From Zygnema cylindricum (Eukaryota; Streptophyta; Zygnematophyceae; Zygnematales; Zygnemataceae), in NCBI GenBank assembly GCA_037447655.1, contig JBBHKE010002834.1, positions 159,871 through 223,870 on the forward strand: 64,000 nt of DNA, read 5' to 3'. The position numbers and the translations under genes are program-made. Below, one piece after another: positions 33,005 through 43,959 of the stretch. The notes under the pieces are model-generated. The model saw nothing but the letters and a program-made list of their open reading frames with translations, was not told the origin of the DNA and did not search any database. Position 1 is the first letter of the stretch; every line of letters begins with the position of its first letter.

Positions 33005-33787
33005 GCTGCAGCTGCTGCTCTAGAAGCACTTCAGCTGCACATAAATCTTGTCGCTATTCAACCTATTTCCATAGAAGAGCAAAATTCCCTCGATCCTCAC
33101 ATCAGTTTTTTGGGTAACGGGAAGGGTTCGTTGTTGATCAATGGTATAGCCCCTTCCCTTCCCCTCATAGATACACGTGTAAAGCCGGTGATATTGGGCT
33201 CTAGCTTTACACTCAATCTTGGTCTAACTCTTGACAAGCTTCAGCCCACTTTGACTCGCGTGTTACCATTAGCGGGTACAAATGAGCCGGTCTTAGGAAT
33301 CACTAAGGAACCGCTCGTTTTCAAGTTCTAGAACGGAACAGCCACGCACTTTGCAAAGATCTCGGTTCATGCTCTGGTCACTAAATGTAGTGACTATGAA
33401 TGCCTAGTGGGATAGGGTGTCATATTCGGTGTAGGGGGTGGAGTTGACATGCATGATCAAATATTTTCCTTTAGGCCCTATTACTACCCGGAACGCAAAA
33501 TTTTCATTCCACTAATTTCCGCTGGGAAACCCATGCCGGCCATGGCGCATTTGGCCCCTTTCATTTTTGCATTTTCAGGGAATTCTTTGGGGGCCGAAAT
33601 ATTCCATTCTTTGTCAGCTGAAGAAACTTTGCCTGTTAGTTTTTACTTGCCAGAAATTTTCAGTGACCCAGGATTTCTTATAGATGAGAGGGAATTTGAC
33701 AGCATATATAACCAAATCTTGTCAATTCCACTCTCTCCAAATTCTCCTCCAATCATAATCCTTACAAACTCTTCTGGGTTTTTTTGA
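33005..33787 (+). pseudogene. Ty3/gypsy aspartic protease region
   Basis: Same frame as Gag. LLINGIAPSLPLIDTRVKPVILG aligns with retroviral-type proteases where D-T/S-G is expected; here it reads DTR, with the Gly lost. ECLVG and GVDMHDQIFSFRPYYYPE follow, as typically seen after the protease in plant gypsy elements. Stops at 33,331 and 33,413 and the TGA at 33,785 break it. It would have cleaved the polyprotein; inactive as it stands. Confidence 0.7.
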
Positions 33788-33799
33788 ATTAATTGGAAT

Positions 33800-34996
33800 C
33801 CGGTCCAATTAAGACCTCATCCAAATGGATTGGTGATTTTAGACCTCTTCGCTGGAATCGACACTTCCTTCCTTTCATGCTTGCCGAATGGATTATTAAT
33901 TCGATTTTATTACTCGGTTGAGATTGATCCTTTAGCAAGGAAAACACAAATACATCATTGTAATCTGTTGCATTCCCAATACCTGCATCTGTTACCAAAA
34001 TCGACATATGAGCATATGCATACTACCCTCCCATAAGACATCAGGATTGTGGGCAACCATCACCTAATGGAGATTGGTCCAGTCAATCAAGTTTTTGGCG
34101 GATGGGAGTGCAAAAGAATGTCTCGGGCTGGGAAAGTTCTCGATTTAGCCGATCCCCACACCAAAATATTTTTTGAATTGGTTCGCATCCTTCATTTCCT
34201 TCAAACTTTAAAACATCCTATGGGATATATCTTGGAAAATGTTGCGGCCTATAATGATTCAACACCTACGGTCTTGGCTGATTATCAACGGATCGAACAA
34301 TTAATTGGTCTGCCTCGTATTATTGACGCCCCTCGCCATAGTTCGCTAGCGCACCGGGTTTGCTTCAAATAGACAAATGTGATTGATACTGGTGGACTCT
34401 GTGAGGCCAACATGTTAGTTCGTCATTCTCCTTCACACATTTGGGTTGCCCTTCTTCCTTTCCTTAAAGTGCAACTTTGCATTCAAAAGGATTGTCCCCC
34501 TACTTTCAATGTCAATGTCCCGGATCAACCTCTCAAGGTGCTTCCTACCTTAGTTTCTTACCCACATTCACATGCATTCTCTAATGACGGTCCTAGCATG
34601 CTCCGAAACATTCATACTGGTGAGCTCCAAGAGCCTACCCCTAGGGTACGAGAACACCTCATGCATTTCATTCCTGGCACTACAGCCGCTCTTGGTCTGA
34701 CAGAATGTCAAAGATGCACTTTATTAGGTTGTTTCATGGACCCTCAGTCTTTATCTTTGATTTTAGGTCTTAGGTTTGCAGTTGGTCGCCACTCTCAGGC
34801 ACATCCTTCTCAACCAGCTGGGGGGGGGGGATGCATCACTAAGAAAATCTTTCCGTCCCACTCTTTAAGGGACAACATCTCAATTTTTCCTCTTTCTTTC
34901 TCCAATTCCACCAATCCCGAGATCTTTATCTACGTTTCCTTAACCCTGGCCATATGTCCTGGTCTATTCCTGCATACGAGGCTGTCTAGTCTATGA
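33800..34996 (+). pseudogene. Cytosine-5 DNA methyltransferase domain within the gypsy polyprotein
   Basis: In the same frame as Gag-protease. Motif I reads LVILDLFAGIDTSF (33,826-33,867, family consensus DLFxGxG). Motif II is YYSVEIDPLARK with the SAM-binding Glu. The motif IV region GPVNQVFGGWECKRMSRAGK has Cys at 34,109-34,111, but the usual Pro before it is Glu. Motif VI is YILENVA (34,225-34,245). A later IIDAPRHSSLAHR (Ala-His-Arg at 34,349-34,357) is like the motif VIII region of DNMT3-type enzymes. It continues through a target-recognition-like part with HLMHFIPGTTAALGL. Stops at 34,037 (TAA) and 34,370 (TAG, probably from TGG) break it. The intact ancestor would transfer a methyl group from SAM to cytosine. 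The position between protease and RT shows it belongs to the retrotransposon, not to a host gene. Confidence 0.82.
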
Positions 34997-35876
34997 GTTT
35001 CATGCATAATCCACCTACCACGCATTCGACCGTTGCTTTTCCCACAGGCAGTTGGAATCATTTGGTTAATTGCCTTAAACAAACACGTGTGGCTTACGAG
35101 TTAGGTCAAACGCTTACCGCAGATGAGTAGTTGGCCTATGCACAAGCCATAGAAGCAATGACAATTGAGAATCCCAATACTCCTAAATGGAAATTCGGCA
35201 CCAATCTAACAAAGCTCAAACAAGATTTACTGAATGACGTAATCTTAAGGAATGTCGATGCCTTTGCTTTTTCTATGAACGATTTGGGCCGTCACACCAC
35301 TTATAAGATGTCGATAAATCTCAAAGATGACCACCTATATTTAAACCGAAACATCGTCAATCAAAAACTGAATACAAAACGGCAGACAAGCGATGTGTGG
35401 AACTAGAGGAAGTTGGCGTAATCTATCTGTCAGACTCCACATTTGCAACTCCCACCGTCATGCCTCGGAAAAAGGATTCCGAGGGTAATTTCACTAAACG
35501 TCGAATGTGTGGTGATTATCGTGAATTCAACGCTAGAACTGTTGAAGATCGTCATCCCATGCCTCTTGCTGAAGTTATATTTGATCACGTAGGGGGGGCG
35601 AAGTATTTTAGTATCCTTGACCTCCGTCAAAGATTCGACCATATTGAGATAGAGGAAAAAGACCGGCATAAAATTGCTTTTTGGGGTAGTGACGACCGAT
35701 GGGAATGGGTTGTAATGCCATTCGGCCTGAAAAACGCTCCAGCCGTATTTCAAACAGTCATGGACTCAGTCCTCGGGGTTTGTAAGTTTGCTAGGTGTTA
35801 CATCGATGACCTCATCATTGCCTCCGCTATTATCGAAGAGCACGCGGCTCACATCGAGTGGGTAATGACTGAATAA
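34997..35876 (+). pseudogene. Ty3/gypsy reverse transcriptase
   Basis: An N-terminal connector (35,131-35,402) leads to the RT palm in a second frame: IYLSDSTFATPTVMPRKKD, RRMCGDYREFNART, YFSILDLRQRF, then VVMPFGLKNAPAVFQTVMD and the catalytic box CYIDDLI at 35,796-35,816. The first catalytic Asp is in LDLRQRF (consensus LDLxSGY), so the palm residues are still there. Stop at 35,877 and frame changes at both ends. Confidence 0.85.
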
Positions 35877-36663
35877 AAAAGGGTTTGATTAAAGTGTCAT
35901 CCCTCAAAATGCGCCTATGGAGCCGAGGGAGTGCCTTACCTCGGCCATTTTATCTCGGCTGAGGGGATCACTCCTCTCGAAGTAAAGGTAGACGCAATCA
36001 GTAAATTGACGCTCCCACAGACCTCACAAGTCTGCGAGCCTTTCTCGGACTTGCAAATTATTATCGCAGGTTCGTATCTAATTTCACTGCCATCGCATCA
36101 CCGTTAAACGACCTTCTCAAGAAGGAAGTGGCCTTCATATGGGGTCCCGATCAGATTTTTGCATTTCAAAAATTAAAAACCGCCTTATCGAGCGCTCCGA
36201 TCCTCCGTCCTCCTAATCATATACTCATTTTTTTGTCTCAGACAGATTTTGGGAAACCCATGATTTTTGCCATTTTGACACAAAGAGAGTTGTGCGGAGA
36301 GGAATACGTAGTTTCTTACGCAAGCAGATGCAATAACCGTGCTGAATAAAATTATAGTAGTTATGAAGGGGAGTGCCTAGCCGCGGTTTGGGGAGTAGTT
36401 CACTTCCGCCATTATTTGTACGGAAAACCTTTCACACTCGTAACTGACCATTACCCCTTGCATAGGCTGATGACTAACGATACGCTTTTTGGGAAGCTAG
36501 CCCGATGGCCTTTAATTTTACAAGAATATGACGTTGAAGTAATTCATCGGTCCGGTCTATTTAGTCTAAAGGCGGACGGAATTTCCCGAAACCCTTTGCC
36601 CCGAATGACGGATAACAAAGTTTTGCAAGATTTTGACGATGACAATGTTCCCGCCATGTGAGT
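35877..36663 (+). pseudogene. Ty3/gypsy RNase H
   Basis: After broken connection sequence (YLGHFISAEGI-like, about 35,935-35,965; LDLRAFLGLANYYRRFV-like, about 36,020-36,075), the region reads FAFQKLKTALSSAPILRPP, then LSQTDFGK, YEGECLAAVWGVVHFRHYLYGKPFTLVTDH and LSLKADGISRNP-like end. Asp/Glu/Asp positions of gypsy RNase H are visible, with stops at 36,347 and frame shifts. It removes the RNA template in the cycle. Confidence 0.8.
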
Positions 36664-37980
36664 AGGTTATTATCTTACTTACAGTCTGGCCTCTATTCTA
36701 AATTCCCGTCCTGCCACAGATCCTTGGTGTGATGGGCCTCTCATTCTATCCTATCTTCCAAGATCTTCAAGCCCAACATGACCTCTGAAGAAGAAGACAA
36801 AGTGAAAAAGAGAGCCAAAAATTACCTCTGGCTCGGAGGATCTTTAGTTCGTTTGCTGGCGGACGAAAGCCATAGGCACGTCCCACAGCCTACCAAGCGT
36901 CTTTTTCTAATTGAGCACATTCACTCCGAGCTTGGTCACTACGGTACCAAGCAAACGTTAAGCCTAGTTCAGGCACGGTATTGGTGGTCAAGAATGCAAG
37001 CCGATGTTGCTACTATTCTACACAAGTGTGCCACCTACGACCATCTCCGAACTTCTTTCTCTTATTGACAGACTACTCTCGAACCTCTACCCATTAGAAG
37101 TTTATTTTATCGATGGTCGGTCAGTTTTGCCGGACCTTTTCCTATCTCACGTTGAAAAAACAATACATCATGATTATGATTGATTATTTCAGTAAGTGGG
37201 TAGAAGTCATAACTCTACCTCAGAAAACATCAACGTTAACCACTGCAAATTTTAAGGAACATGTTCTTATGAGATACGATGTCCTTGCCGAGGTCCTTAC
37301 GGATCAAGGTACAAATTTCGGGGAGAATTTCAAGAGATGCTTGATGAGGCCCTCATTGATCACCGTCATACTAATCGCGATCACCCTCAAGACGATGGTT
37401 TGGCTGAACTGGCAGTCCAGACATTTAAGGGTGCCTTGCGTAAGCATTGCTTAGAGAAACACATTTTGGTTTGGGACGAGTCCCTTGGCTAAATTACCAT
37501 GGGATATCGCATGTCAGTTCAAGCTAATCTGGCTAACTTCAGCCCGTATTATATTTTATTTGGGCGACAACCTTTGCTCGGTCGTAATATTCAGAAAGCT
37601 GCAAGCTTTCCGTTTCCACTGATGTCTGACACTATTTTTTTTGAAGAACTCACTCGTCGTGCCTTGCTTTTTGCCCATAAAATGCCCATGGCTTTTGATA
37701 ATCTGCAGATTGCTCAACATCATGACACACTCCGGTTTGCCACCACTCAAAGCGGCAGTTACAAGCCCCAACAGAAGCCATATCTGGTGGGAGACTATGT
37801 TTATCTTCGCAGGCAATCTTTTGACACCTAGGACACGGATGTTTTTGCACACATCCTACGGATTATTGAGTAGGATCCAAACGGAATGTTGGGATTACAA
37901 GGAGCCGATATGCGGATGTTCCAAGAGCACTTCAAGAATCGTGCCCCATGTTATTTACCAGATTTGTTGCAGGATATGGA
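36664..37980 (+). pseudogene. Ty3/gypsy integrase
   Basis: Zinc-binding N-domain with H-x3-H and a C-x2-C remnant: LIEHIHSELGHYGTKQTLSLVQARYWW ... LHKCATYDH (the second Cys is lost). The core follows in another frame: MIDYFSKWVEV (first Asp) and VLTDQGTNFGENF (second Asp); the Glu region is frameshifted. Then FSPYYILFGRQPLLG and VGDYVYLRRQ, leading with stops at 37,829 and 37,871 into a C-terminal extension (DPNGMLGLQGADMRMFQEHFKNRAPC) in the frame of the PHD finger. Confidence 0.8.
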
Positions 37981-38014
37981 TCCTATGCGGATACTGATTA
38001 CGGAGGCGACAACA

Positions 38015-38191
38015 TGTACCTTTTGTCATTGATCGGACGGGGAAACTACCATGTTTCTTTATGATCATTGCAATCAGGGGTTTCACATGGAGTATTTGGT
38101 GCCCCCATTGATGGCGGTTCCGGATGGTCACTGGTTTTACCACGGATGATGCGAGCTTCCGGTCGTGTTGGCCAGCTCCTCTGCCGGCTAA
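38015..38191 (+). pseudogene. PHD finger at the C-terminus of gypsy integrase
   Basis: CTFCH-stop-SDGETTMFLYDHCNQGFHMEYLVPPL ... DGHWFYHG-stop-C. The spacing equals the C4HC3 PHD pattern; three zinc-ligand Cys positions are Tyr (TAT/TAC for TGT/TGC) and two stops are TGA. The hydrophobic core FHME-x-LVPPL and the W before the last Cys pair are canonical. PHD fingers read histone H3 tails or related features. In frame with the integrase extension; stop TAA 38,189-38,191 directly before the polypurine tract, so this is the end of Pol. Confidence 0.8.
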
Positions 38192-38205
38192 AGAGTTGGG
38201 GGGGA

Positions 38206-39912
38206 GAATAAACCAACCTAACTATACTCAGCTAAGTCGATGACCTTTTTTTTTCTTCCACCTTGCCTGTTGTTGTATTTTTCCATTTTCACTTTTATGT
38301 CTTATATCAATCACAATATCTTGTTATCATTTTGGTTTAAGTGGAGCATATCCCATGATATTGCATGCATCCTCACGTTATCGGACACATGCACGACGGC
38401 TATTATGGTGCATGTCGTCGGCCAATTTCTTTGTTTATATTTAGGGATTAGAAAGGGCAGCTGCCACACTAATTCGTATTTGGGTATTATTTGGGTTTTA
38501 CAGAGACCGTACATACCCACATTTCGCTTTCGCGTCAACCGTACAATTTTTACATTGCCGTACGCGTCGTCCGTACGTATTCATTTTTGGCCGTAACATG
38601 CGCCGACGATAAGTTGACCATACGACTCAGAATTCCCGGATTTTCTGTCGACGACGACTTCGACTGTACGACATACATTCTCCCGTGATTTCCGCCGACG
38701 GTGGATTTATTCATTTTGCGTCGTCCGTACCATATATATTCTGTGCGATTTTCGCCGACGGTGAATTCAAATTTTCACTTCGACCATACGACTTCTCTTT
38801 TCCAGAATTCCCGCGATCGTAAAGTGGACCGTACCTGGGGTCCTACTGTACCTGTGGTCCTATCGTACAAACTTTTATTCCCTTGGATCCCGGCCGACAA
38901 CAAATGTTAATCATTTCGCGTGAAGTATTTTCTCGGCTGTCGACGTCGAGTATGCGATTTTTGTAACATCACATCTGGACCGTTGACGCAAGTGATAGAC
39001 AAATCGGATGTCACTTTTGACGAAGCAACGTGATTGGAACATTTAAATTCATGTTCTATTTGGAGTTTCACGCGTTCAAAAGTAGATAGGAAGGGTTTTA
39101 ATCCGTAGGTTATAGATTTTGTAACGTAAGGCATAGGATTCGGCCTCCTATTGGCTAAATCAAACTAAACGCAAATACTTACATAGCACGCTGTACTCTT
39201 ATTGGCTTGTTTTTGTTAGGCGTAGGCCTTGTTACTTAGTTGATTTTATATCATTTCCTGCACACAATTTTCAAGTGCAGGATTTATATATTTTTTAGTA
39301 TTCGAGATTTTCTGCAACCATTTTTTTCCTTGTAAAATTGTCCGGACAGCTTAGAGGCGATTTTCTGCCTTAGCGTGAAGCGTCTAGTTTCTATTACATT
39401 ATCAATCTCTTGTAAAGCCTTACATTTTAATCTATACGGCTTCGGCCAAGACCTACACAGTTTCCCTTCAACTCTTTTCTTCCGTTTCAGTGGATTTCGA
39501 TCGAGTTCACACAACACAAACTTCTTTTCCCGAATGCGGCTGAATCTTAATTATTGTGGAGATTTCATGTTGGGAATATTGTTGTGTTGTTTTGATTGCT
39601 TGTAACTTTGTATTTTTTTTTAGCTGGCTTGTGTGCATCTTTTGAGTTTGGTTATCTCAAACCTCATAAGTATCGGGCATAATGTCATTTTCAGTTTTTG
39701 TTTATCTTTCTCGGTTGTTTATGCTTTGATTTATTCTCTTTAAGGCTAAATTCAGATTTTCTCCAATAAGATAACTCATGCAAGGAATATAAATAGACCG
39801 TGGAGCCTAGTGGCCATCCATCGGCTTAGTATTCTTGCACTTGAAAATTGTGTTCTCTTTTGCTTTCTCTATTGTTTTTTAAATTTCAATTTCAGTTTTC
39901 TTATATTATAAA

Positions 39913-39949
<37 letters not shown>

Positions 39950-40090
39950 TAAATTTTTTAATTACCATTTGCTTGTTAGTTGACGTTATAATCTCATTGG
40001 CTAATTTTCGGCCAATAATATACTACACTAACTTAAGTATTTGGTTTTTATTTCTTTCGCTCTCTTTGCTGATGTAAGGGGCACCTTTTT
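38206..40090 (+). repeat. 3' LTR region of the gypsy element
   Basis: GGGGGGGAGA (polypurine tract, about 38,197-38,206) is followed by AATAAACCAACC and a long non-coding stretch with many CGTACG/GTACGG motifs. A TATA-like ATATAAATAG lies at about 39,788 with a CT-rich leader after it. A (TA)n run lies at 39,915-39,946. The right edge is approximate. No TG/CA ends can be assigned safely. Confidence 0.55.
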
Positions 40091-40147
40091 CTCACATTGG
40101 GACCTAACTCGTAAAAGAGTGGAGTGAGTAGAGCGGATCCGTTCTTG

Positions 40148-40345
40148 AAAATTAATAAACCGACCAAACATAACCAGCTAAGTGGTTGACCTTTTTTTTT
40201 CTTCCACCTTGCATGTTGTTGTATTTATCCATTTTCACTTTTATGTCTTACATCAATCACAATGTCTTGTTATCATTTGGGTTTAAGTGGAGCATAGCTG
40301 ATGATATTGCATGCATCCTCACGTTATTGGACACATGCACAACAC
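40148..40345 (+). repeat. Second copy of the gypsy LTR start
   Basis: About 200 bp beginning AATAAACCGACC is a close direct copy of 38,207-38,405 (shared TGACCTTTTTTTT, TCTTCCACCTTGC, GGGTTTAAGTGGAGCATA). It ends abruptly at 40,345. 40,346-40,706 holds nothing I recognise apart from A/T-rich sequence. Confidence 0.75.
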
Positions 40346-40706
40346 CTAATGGAATTCTACCCTAAGTCGTTTTTCACATTAATATTGCCCATTTGTTTCG
40401 AACTAATGAATCACCATTTTGGTTCAAAATCAAACCGAAATGTTATCAAAATACCACTTATAAATCTCGCAATGGTCATGGTGTGAATATTCATTTTTGA
40501 AATAACTCCTTTTATTCATTTATTTCGTATCCCACTCACAAAATTCATGTTATATAAACGCATGGTTATTGTCGTTCTACAATGGATCTCTTCGGCTACT
40601 CTAATGCTAAACAAAAAAAACTTATGTTTATTTACGGAATATGTAAACAACTCGGGCGTTCTTGCAACAAGACAAATGGTACTGTACAAACAAACGCGTC
40701 AGACAC

Positions 40707-41738
40707 TGTTGAAATTATTAGATTTATATGGTATTTTCTAGGTCTAAATAATTCAGTACAAATAGGTAAAGTAAAAGATGGACAGCCTGTCTCCACCTCC
40801 TCTCTCTACCCACCATACTTGTTGTAGTCACTGAGGGATAGAGAGGGTGCTTTAGCCATGACTGTCCTAGCTTAGCAGGCAGGACTAAAGAGTGACTTAT
40901 ATCACTCTCAACAAAAGGTTGAGTCCGGCAAGACCCAAACCTCTGACCAGTAGAGCGCGGCGTAGCCGTTAGCTCTAATCACTTTGTCGTAGAAGTCCAT
41001 TAGGATAGGTTTGATAATTATTTAAATGGTGTTTAGACCATGAATTCGATTAACACAATAACAAACAAAAGAACATAGAACCAAGTGTTATATAATGCAA
41101 ACATTATCTCGCACAAAACAAATGAATCAGACATCTGTTTCGACGGCAAACATTTAATATCGGATTTAATCCGACGGCGGACATTTAATATCAATTTCAT
41201 TCGACGGCATATATCACTGCCGAAATCACGGAATGGTCACTTTGGCAGTTTTGACGCGACATGACGTGGCGCCACGTGGAGGGATGACATTTGGTCGCAA
41301 GAATTCCGTGGAACATAATGACGAGTTTAAACTGGACACACGTCCACTCAATGGCCTTGCCATACACAGGCCGTACAGAAAGTACATCGGTCGTAGTACC
41401 TTTTCTATACCCTACAATCATTTGATTGGTACGTATGTCAGTAGATAGGATTTGTGAGAGGGGTTTAGGACTTAGAGAATTTGTAAGGAAGTGACCTCTC
41501 TCCCTTTGAGAGTTTGTATAAACATGGCATCTTTGCCACCTCATAATTTATCGCCTGGTTGGGCGTTTTCAGAGATTCTTTTTCCTACGCACTTAAGAGA
41601 GTCCATGCTGCATAGGGGCAAAGTCAAATAGTCAACGTGTTTTCTTGGGTAGCATTGGTTGCCATTGAAAGTGGGTAAGTTAATAACTATCTAGAGGCTT
41701 CCTAAATTTTGTAGTCCAATAGAGGACACATAATTGCA
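40707..41738 (+). repeat. 5' LTR of C5
   Basis: TGTTGAAATT...AATTGCA, about 1,032 bp; direct repeat of 47,217-48,223. The downstream sequence (41,741-41,753) TTGTGGGCCCACC matches the complement of the plant initiator-Met anticodon arm (GTTATGGGCCCACC) except one base, so it is the likely half-tRNA primer site. Confidence 0.8.
40912..40995 (-). other. tRNA-like module in C5 5' LTR (antisense)
   Basis: Minus strand GTGATTAGAGC, then CGGCTACGCCGCG and AGAGGTTTGGGTC (degenerate box B). Better kept in the 3' LTR. Confidence 0.45.
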
Positions 41739-42809
41739 AGTTGTGGGCCCACCCTCTAGGGTGCCCATCTTCAATGGATCTGGATTTATCTATTTCGAAG
41801 CCATGATGACAGGGGCTTTGTGTGAAAAACGATACAGGGTATTGTTTGTGGACAAGTGAAACGTCCACCCTAGGGAACACCACCGAGATTTGGTGGAATA
41901 AGGTTTTCTGTAGCAACATCTGCCGCAGCAGAGGAGGCAGCTGATAGGGACAACAGTGTGTCCAAAAAGGTGTAAGAAAAGGAGATACCTCGTACTCCTA
42001 TTGGTCCAATTCCCACGACACCCAGAGCGGCGATCGTGAAGACGGTGGAGACCGACACTCAAATGTGGGAAGACACCAACATGGCTGCCAAGAACTTTAT
42101 CAAGAGACACCTCACACAAGCTTTGAGAACTCCTCACCTTCACGTTTAGAAGGCTGAGGGGTTGTGGGTGAGTTTGATAGAGATCTATAGAGCTGGTACA
42201 ATTCAGGAGCTCCAGTTAGCAAAACAAAAGTTGGGAAATCATACTTACAAAGGGGGAAAGATGTTAAACTACTGTAATGATCTTTCTTGTTTTTATATGG
42301 AGATGGAGAGTGCCGGATAGACAAGTATAATGGAGATGAAGGTTAACACTCTCATCATGAAGTTACCTTACGAATATAAAAATATAGTGTACCGAGTACA
42401 AGAAATGACTAATAGTTGATGGAAGTGGAATACAGTGGTCCGCATGATACTTTTGCAGGAGAACACGATTGAGATCAAGAAAGGCGAAAAGAGCGTTCAA
42501 GCTCTAGCCGCCGGAAGGGACATGTGGAGACCGGACCCGAAAAAGCCATACAAAAGAGAAAGAGTTCAACCTGGAGAACCGAGGCCCCCTAAGGGCCTAT
42601 GTCATTTTTGCAAAAAGTCGGGACACTTTATCGGGGATTGTGTTAAGCTGTTGGAGCAGAGGCTCCAAGAAAACCAGAGAGAGGGTTTTTTCCAAAGGGA
42701 ATAAAAACGCACTTTTGGTCACAAAGGTGACAAGAGAAACCGAGGAGGAGTCCTATAAGGAGGACGGGGAGATTCTTCTTGACGAGAGTCTAGAGGAGAA
42801 GGAGATCCC
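41739..42809 (+). pseudogene. Copia C5 Gag
   Basis: Fragments of the same Gag as C1: PSRVPIFNGSGFIYFEA near 41,750, many stops through 42,430, then MVRMILLQENTIEIKKGEKSVQALAAG and the knuckle CHFCKKSGHFIGDC (42,602-42,643), an acidic tail, and the break by the solo LTR at 42,810. The position equivalent to the C1 gag ATG (21,094) reads ATA here, so the start codon is lost in the 5' LTR copy, while the 3' LTR copy still reads ATG (about 48,204). Confidence 0.75.
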
Positions 42810-43954
42810 TGTTGTTCATAGCCATTTTCAGCCATGAATGTACCTTCAGAAGCACCACAGACTACCCCAAAACAGCCTCCTTTGATTCCACTCAGAATTC
42901 TACAAAAAAACCAAACCAAGCTGAAAATACCCAACCAGATATTTCCTTGGCCACTAAGTATTCCCGCCAATTTTCATATAACAATACCAAACCGAATAAT
43001 CACAACACTCAGTCAAAGTTACAAAAAAACAGCCTGCCAGAACTTTGATTAATATGACCAACCTCACAATGAAGTCCCAAGCAAATCATACACACAATAG
43101 GTCTGAAAAAAAGCCACAATAATTCTAACACAAGTAGGAACACACGTGCAACATTTCAGACAATTGTGCAAATTAAACTGAGAGCAATTCTCAGATGAAA
43201 ATCCCAAAAAAAAAACATAAACAGTTTCTGTCCAAAAAGTTCGTAAGTCTCAAAAATGACCTAGTCCTACAAATATACACTACAACTTACTACTAGCTGT
43301 ACGGAGGCATACCAACCGTACGTAATCAATCAACTACCTCTATTAATGTGAGTGTACCTGAAACCTACACTAAATAATTATTACACAGGACAAAACATCT
43401 TTAAATATTTACAAGTCTTACTAATTCCGTCAAACGAATCGGGACCGTCCAAAATAATTATCTTGTGATGGACGCGATTTCGCGTCCCTCACCAAACTGA
43501 CGGCGCCGCCGTCCGTAGCTCTTTTTCCGCATAAATGATGTCATGTCACACGGTCACATAATCACTTGACGAACTGATGCCACCTCACCAAAATTAATCC
43601 GTACAGGTGGCGTCCTTTTCACTCAATACCTCTCACGCAACTTTCAGTTTGAATCCGTTTCGTCATCATTATGATTTCTACTTGCATTGTACCATTCAAC
43701 AACATTCCAAATCGGATCGCTTCGCGATCCGGCGTACATTTGAAGTACATTTGTTCGCGCCACTCAAATAGATCCGTACGTCTCAATACACTTAGTGTCG
43801 AGTACACAAGCTGCTATGGTTGCGCTGTGACCAGCGCAGCATGGCAGCAAAAATATCTTTCTCACACACGCTGCTATTGTTGCGGTGTAACCAGCGTAGC
43901 ATACCAACATAGCAATGTGATATAGAGAGGACTAAAGGTTTCCAAAAACCAACA
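42810..43954 (-). mobile_element. Solo LTR of a C3-related copia, inserted in C5
   Basis: 1,145 bp with ends TGTTG...CAACA and a perfect 5-bp target duplication ATCCC (42,805-42,809 and 43,955-43,959). In element sense its start resembles the C3 LTR (30,757). It splits the C5 Gag tail from the protease; C1 has the uninterrupted sequence across the same site. The solo form implies LTR-LTR recombination after insertion. Near its right end (element sense) an ATG opens MAENGYEQQ, resembling a Gag start. Confidence 0.88.
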
Positions 43955-43959
43955 ATCCC

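Noticed and set aside
33800-34996. Host DNA methyltransferase gene
   Set aside because: It is in frame with Gag and protease and directly precedes RT of the same element.
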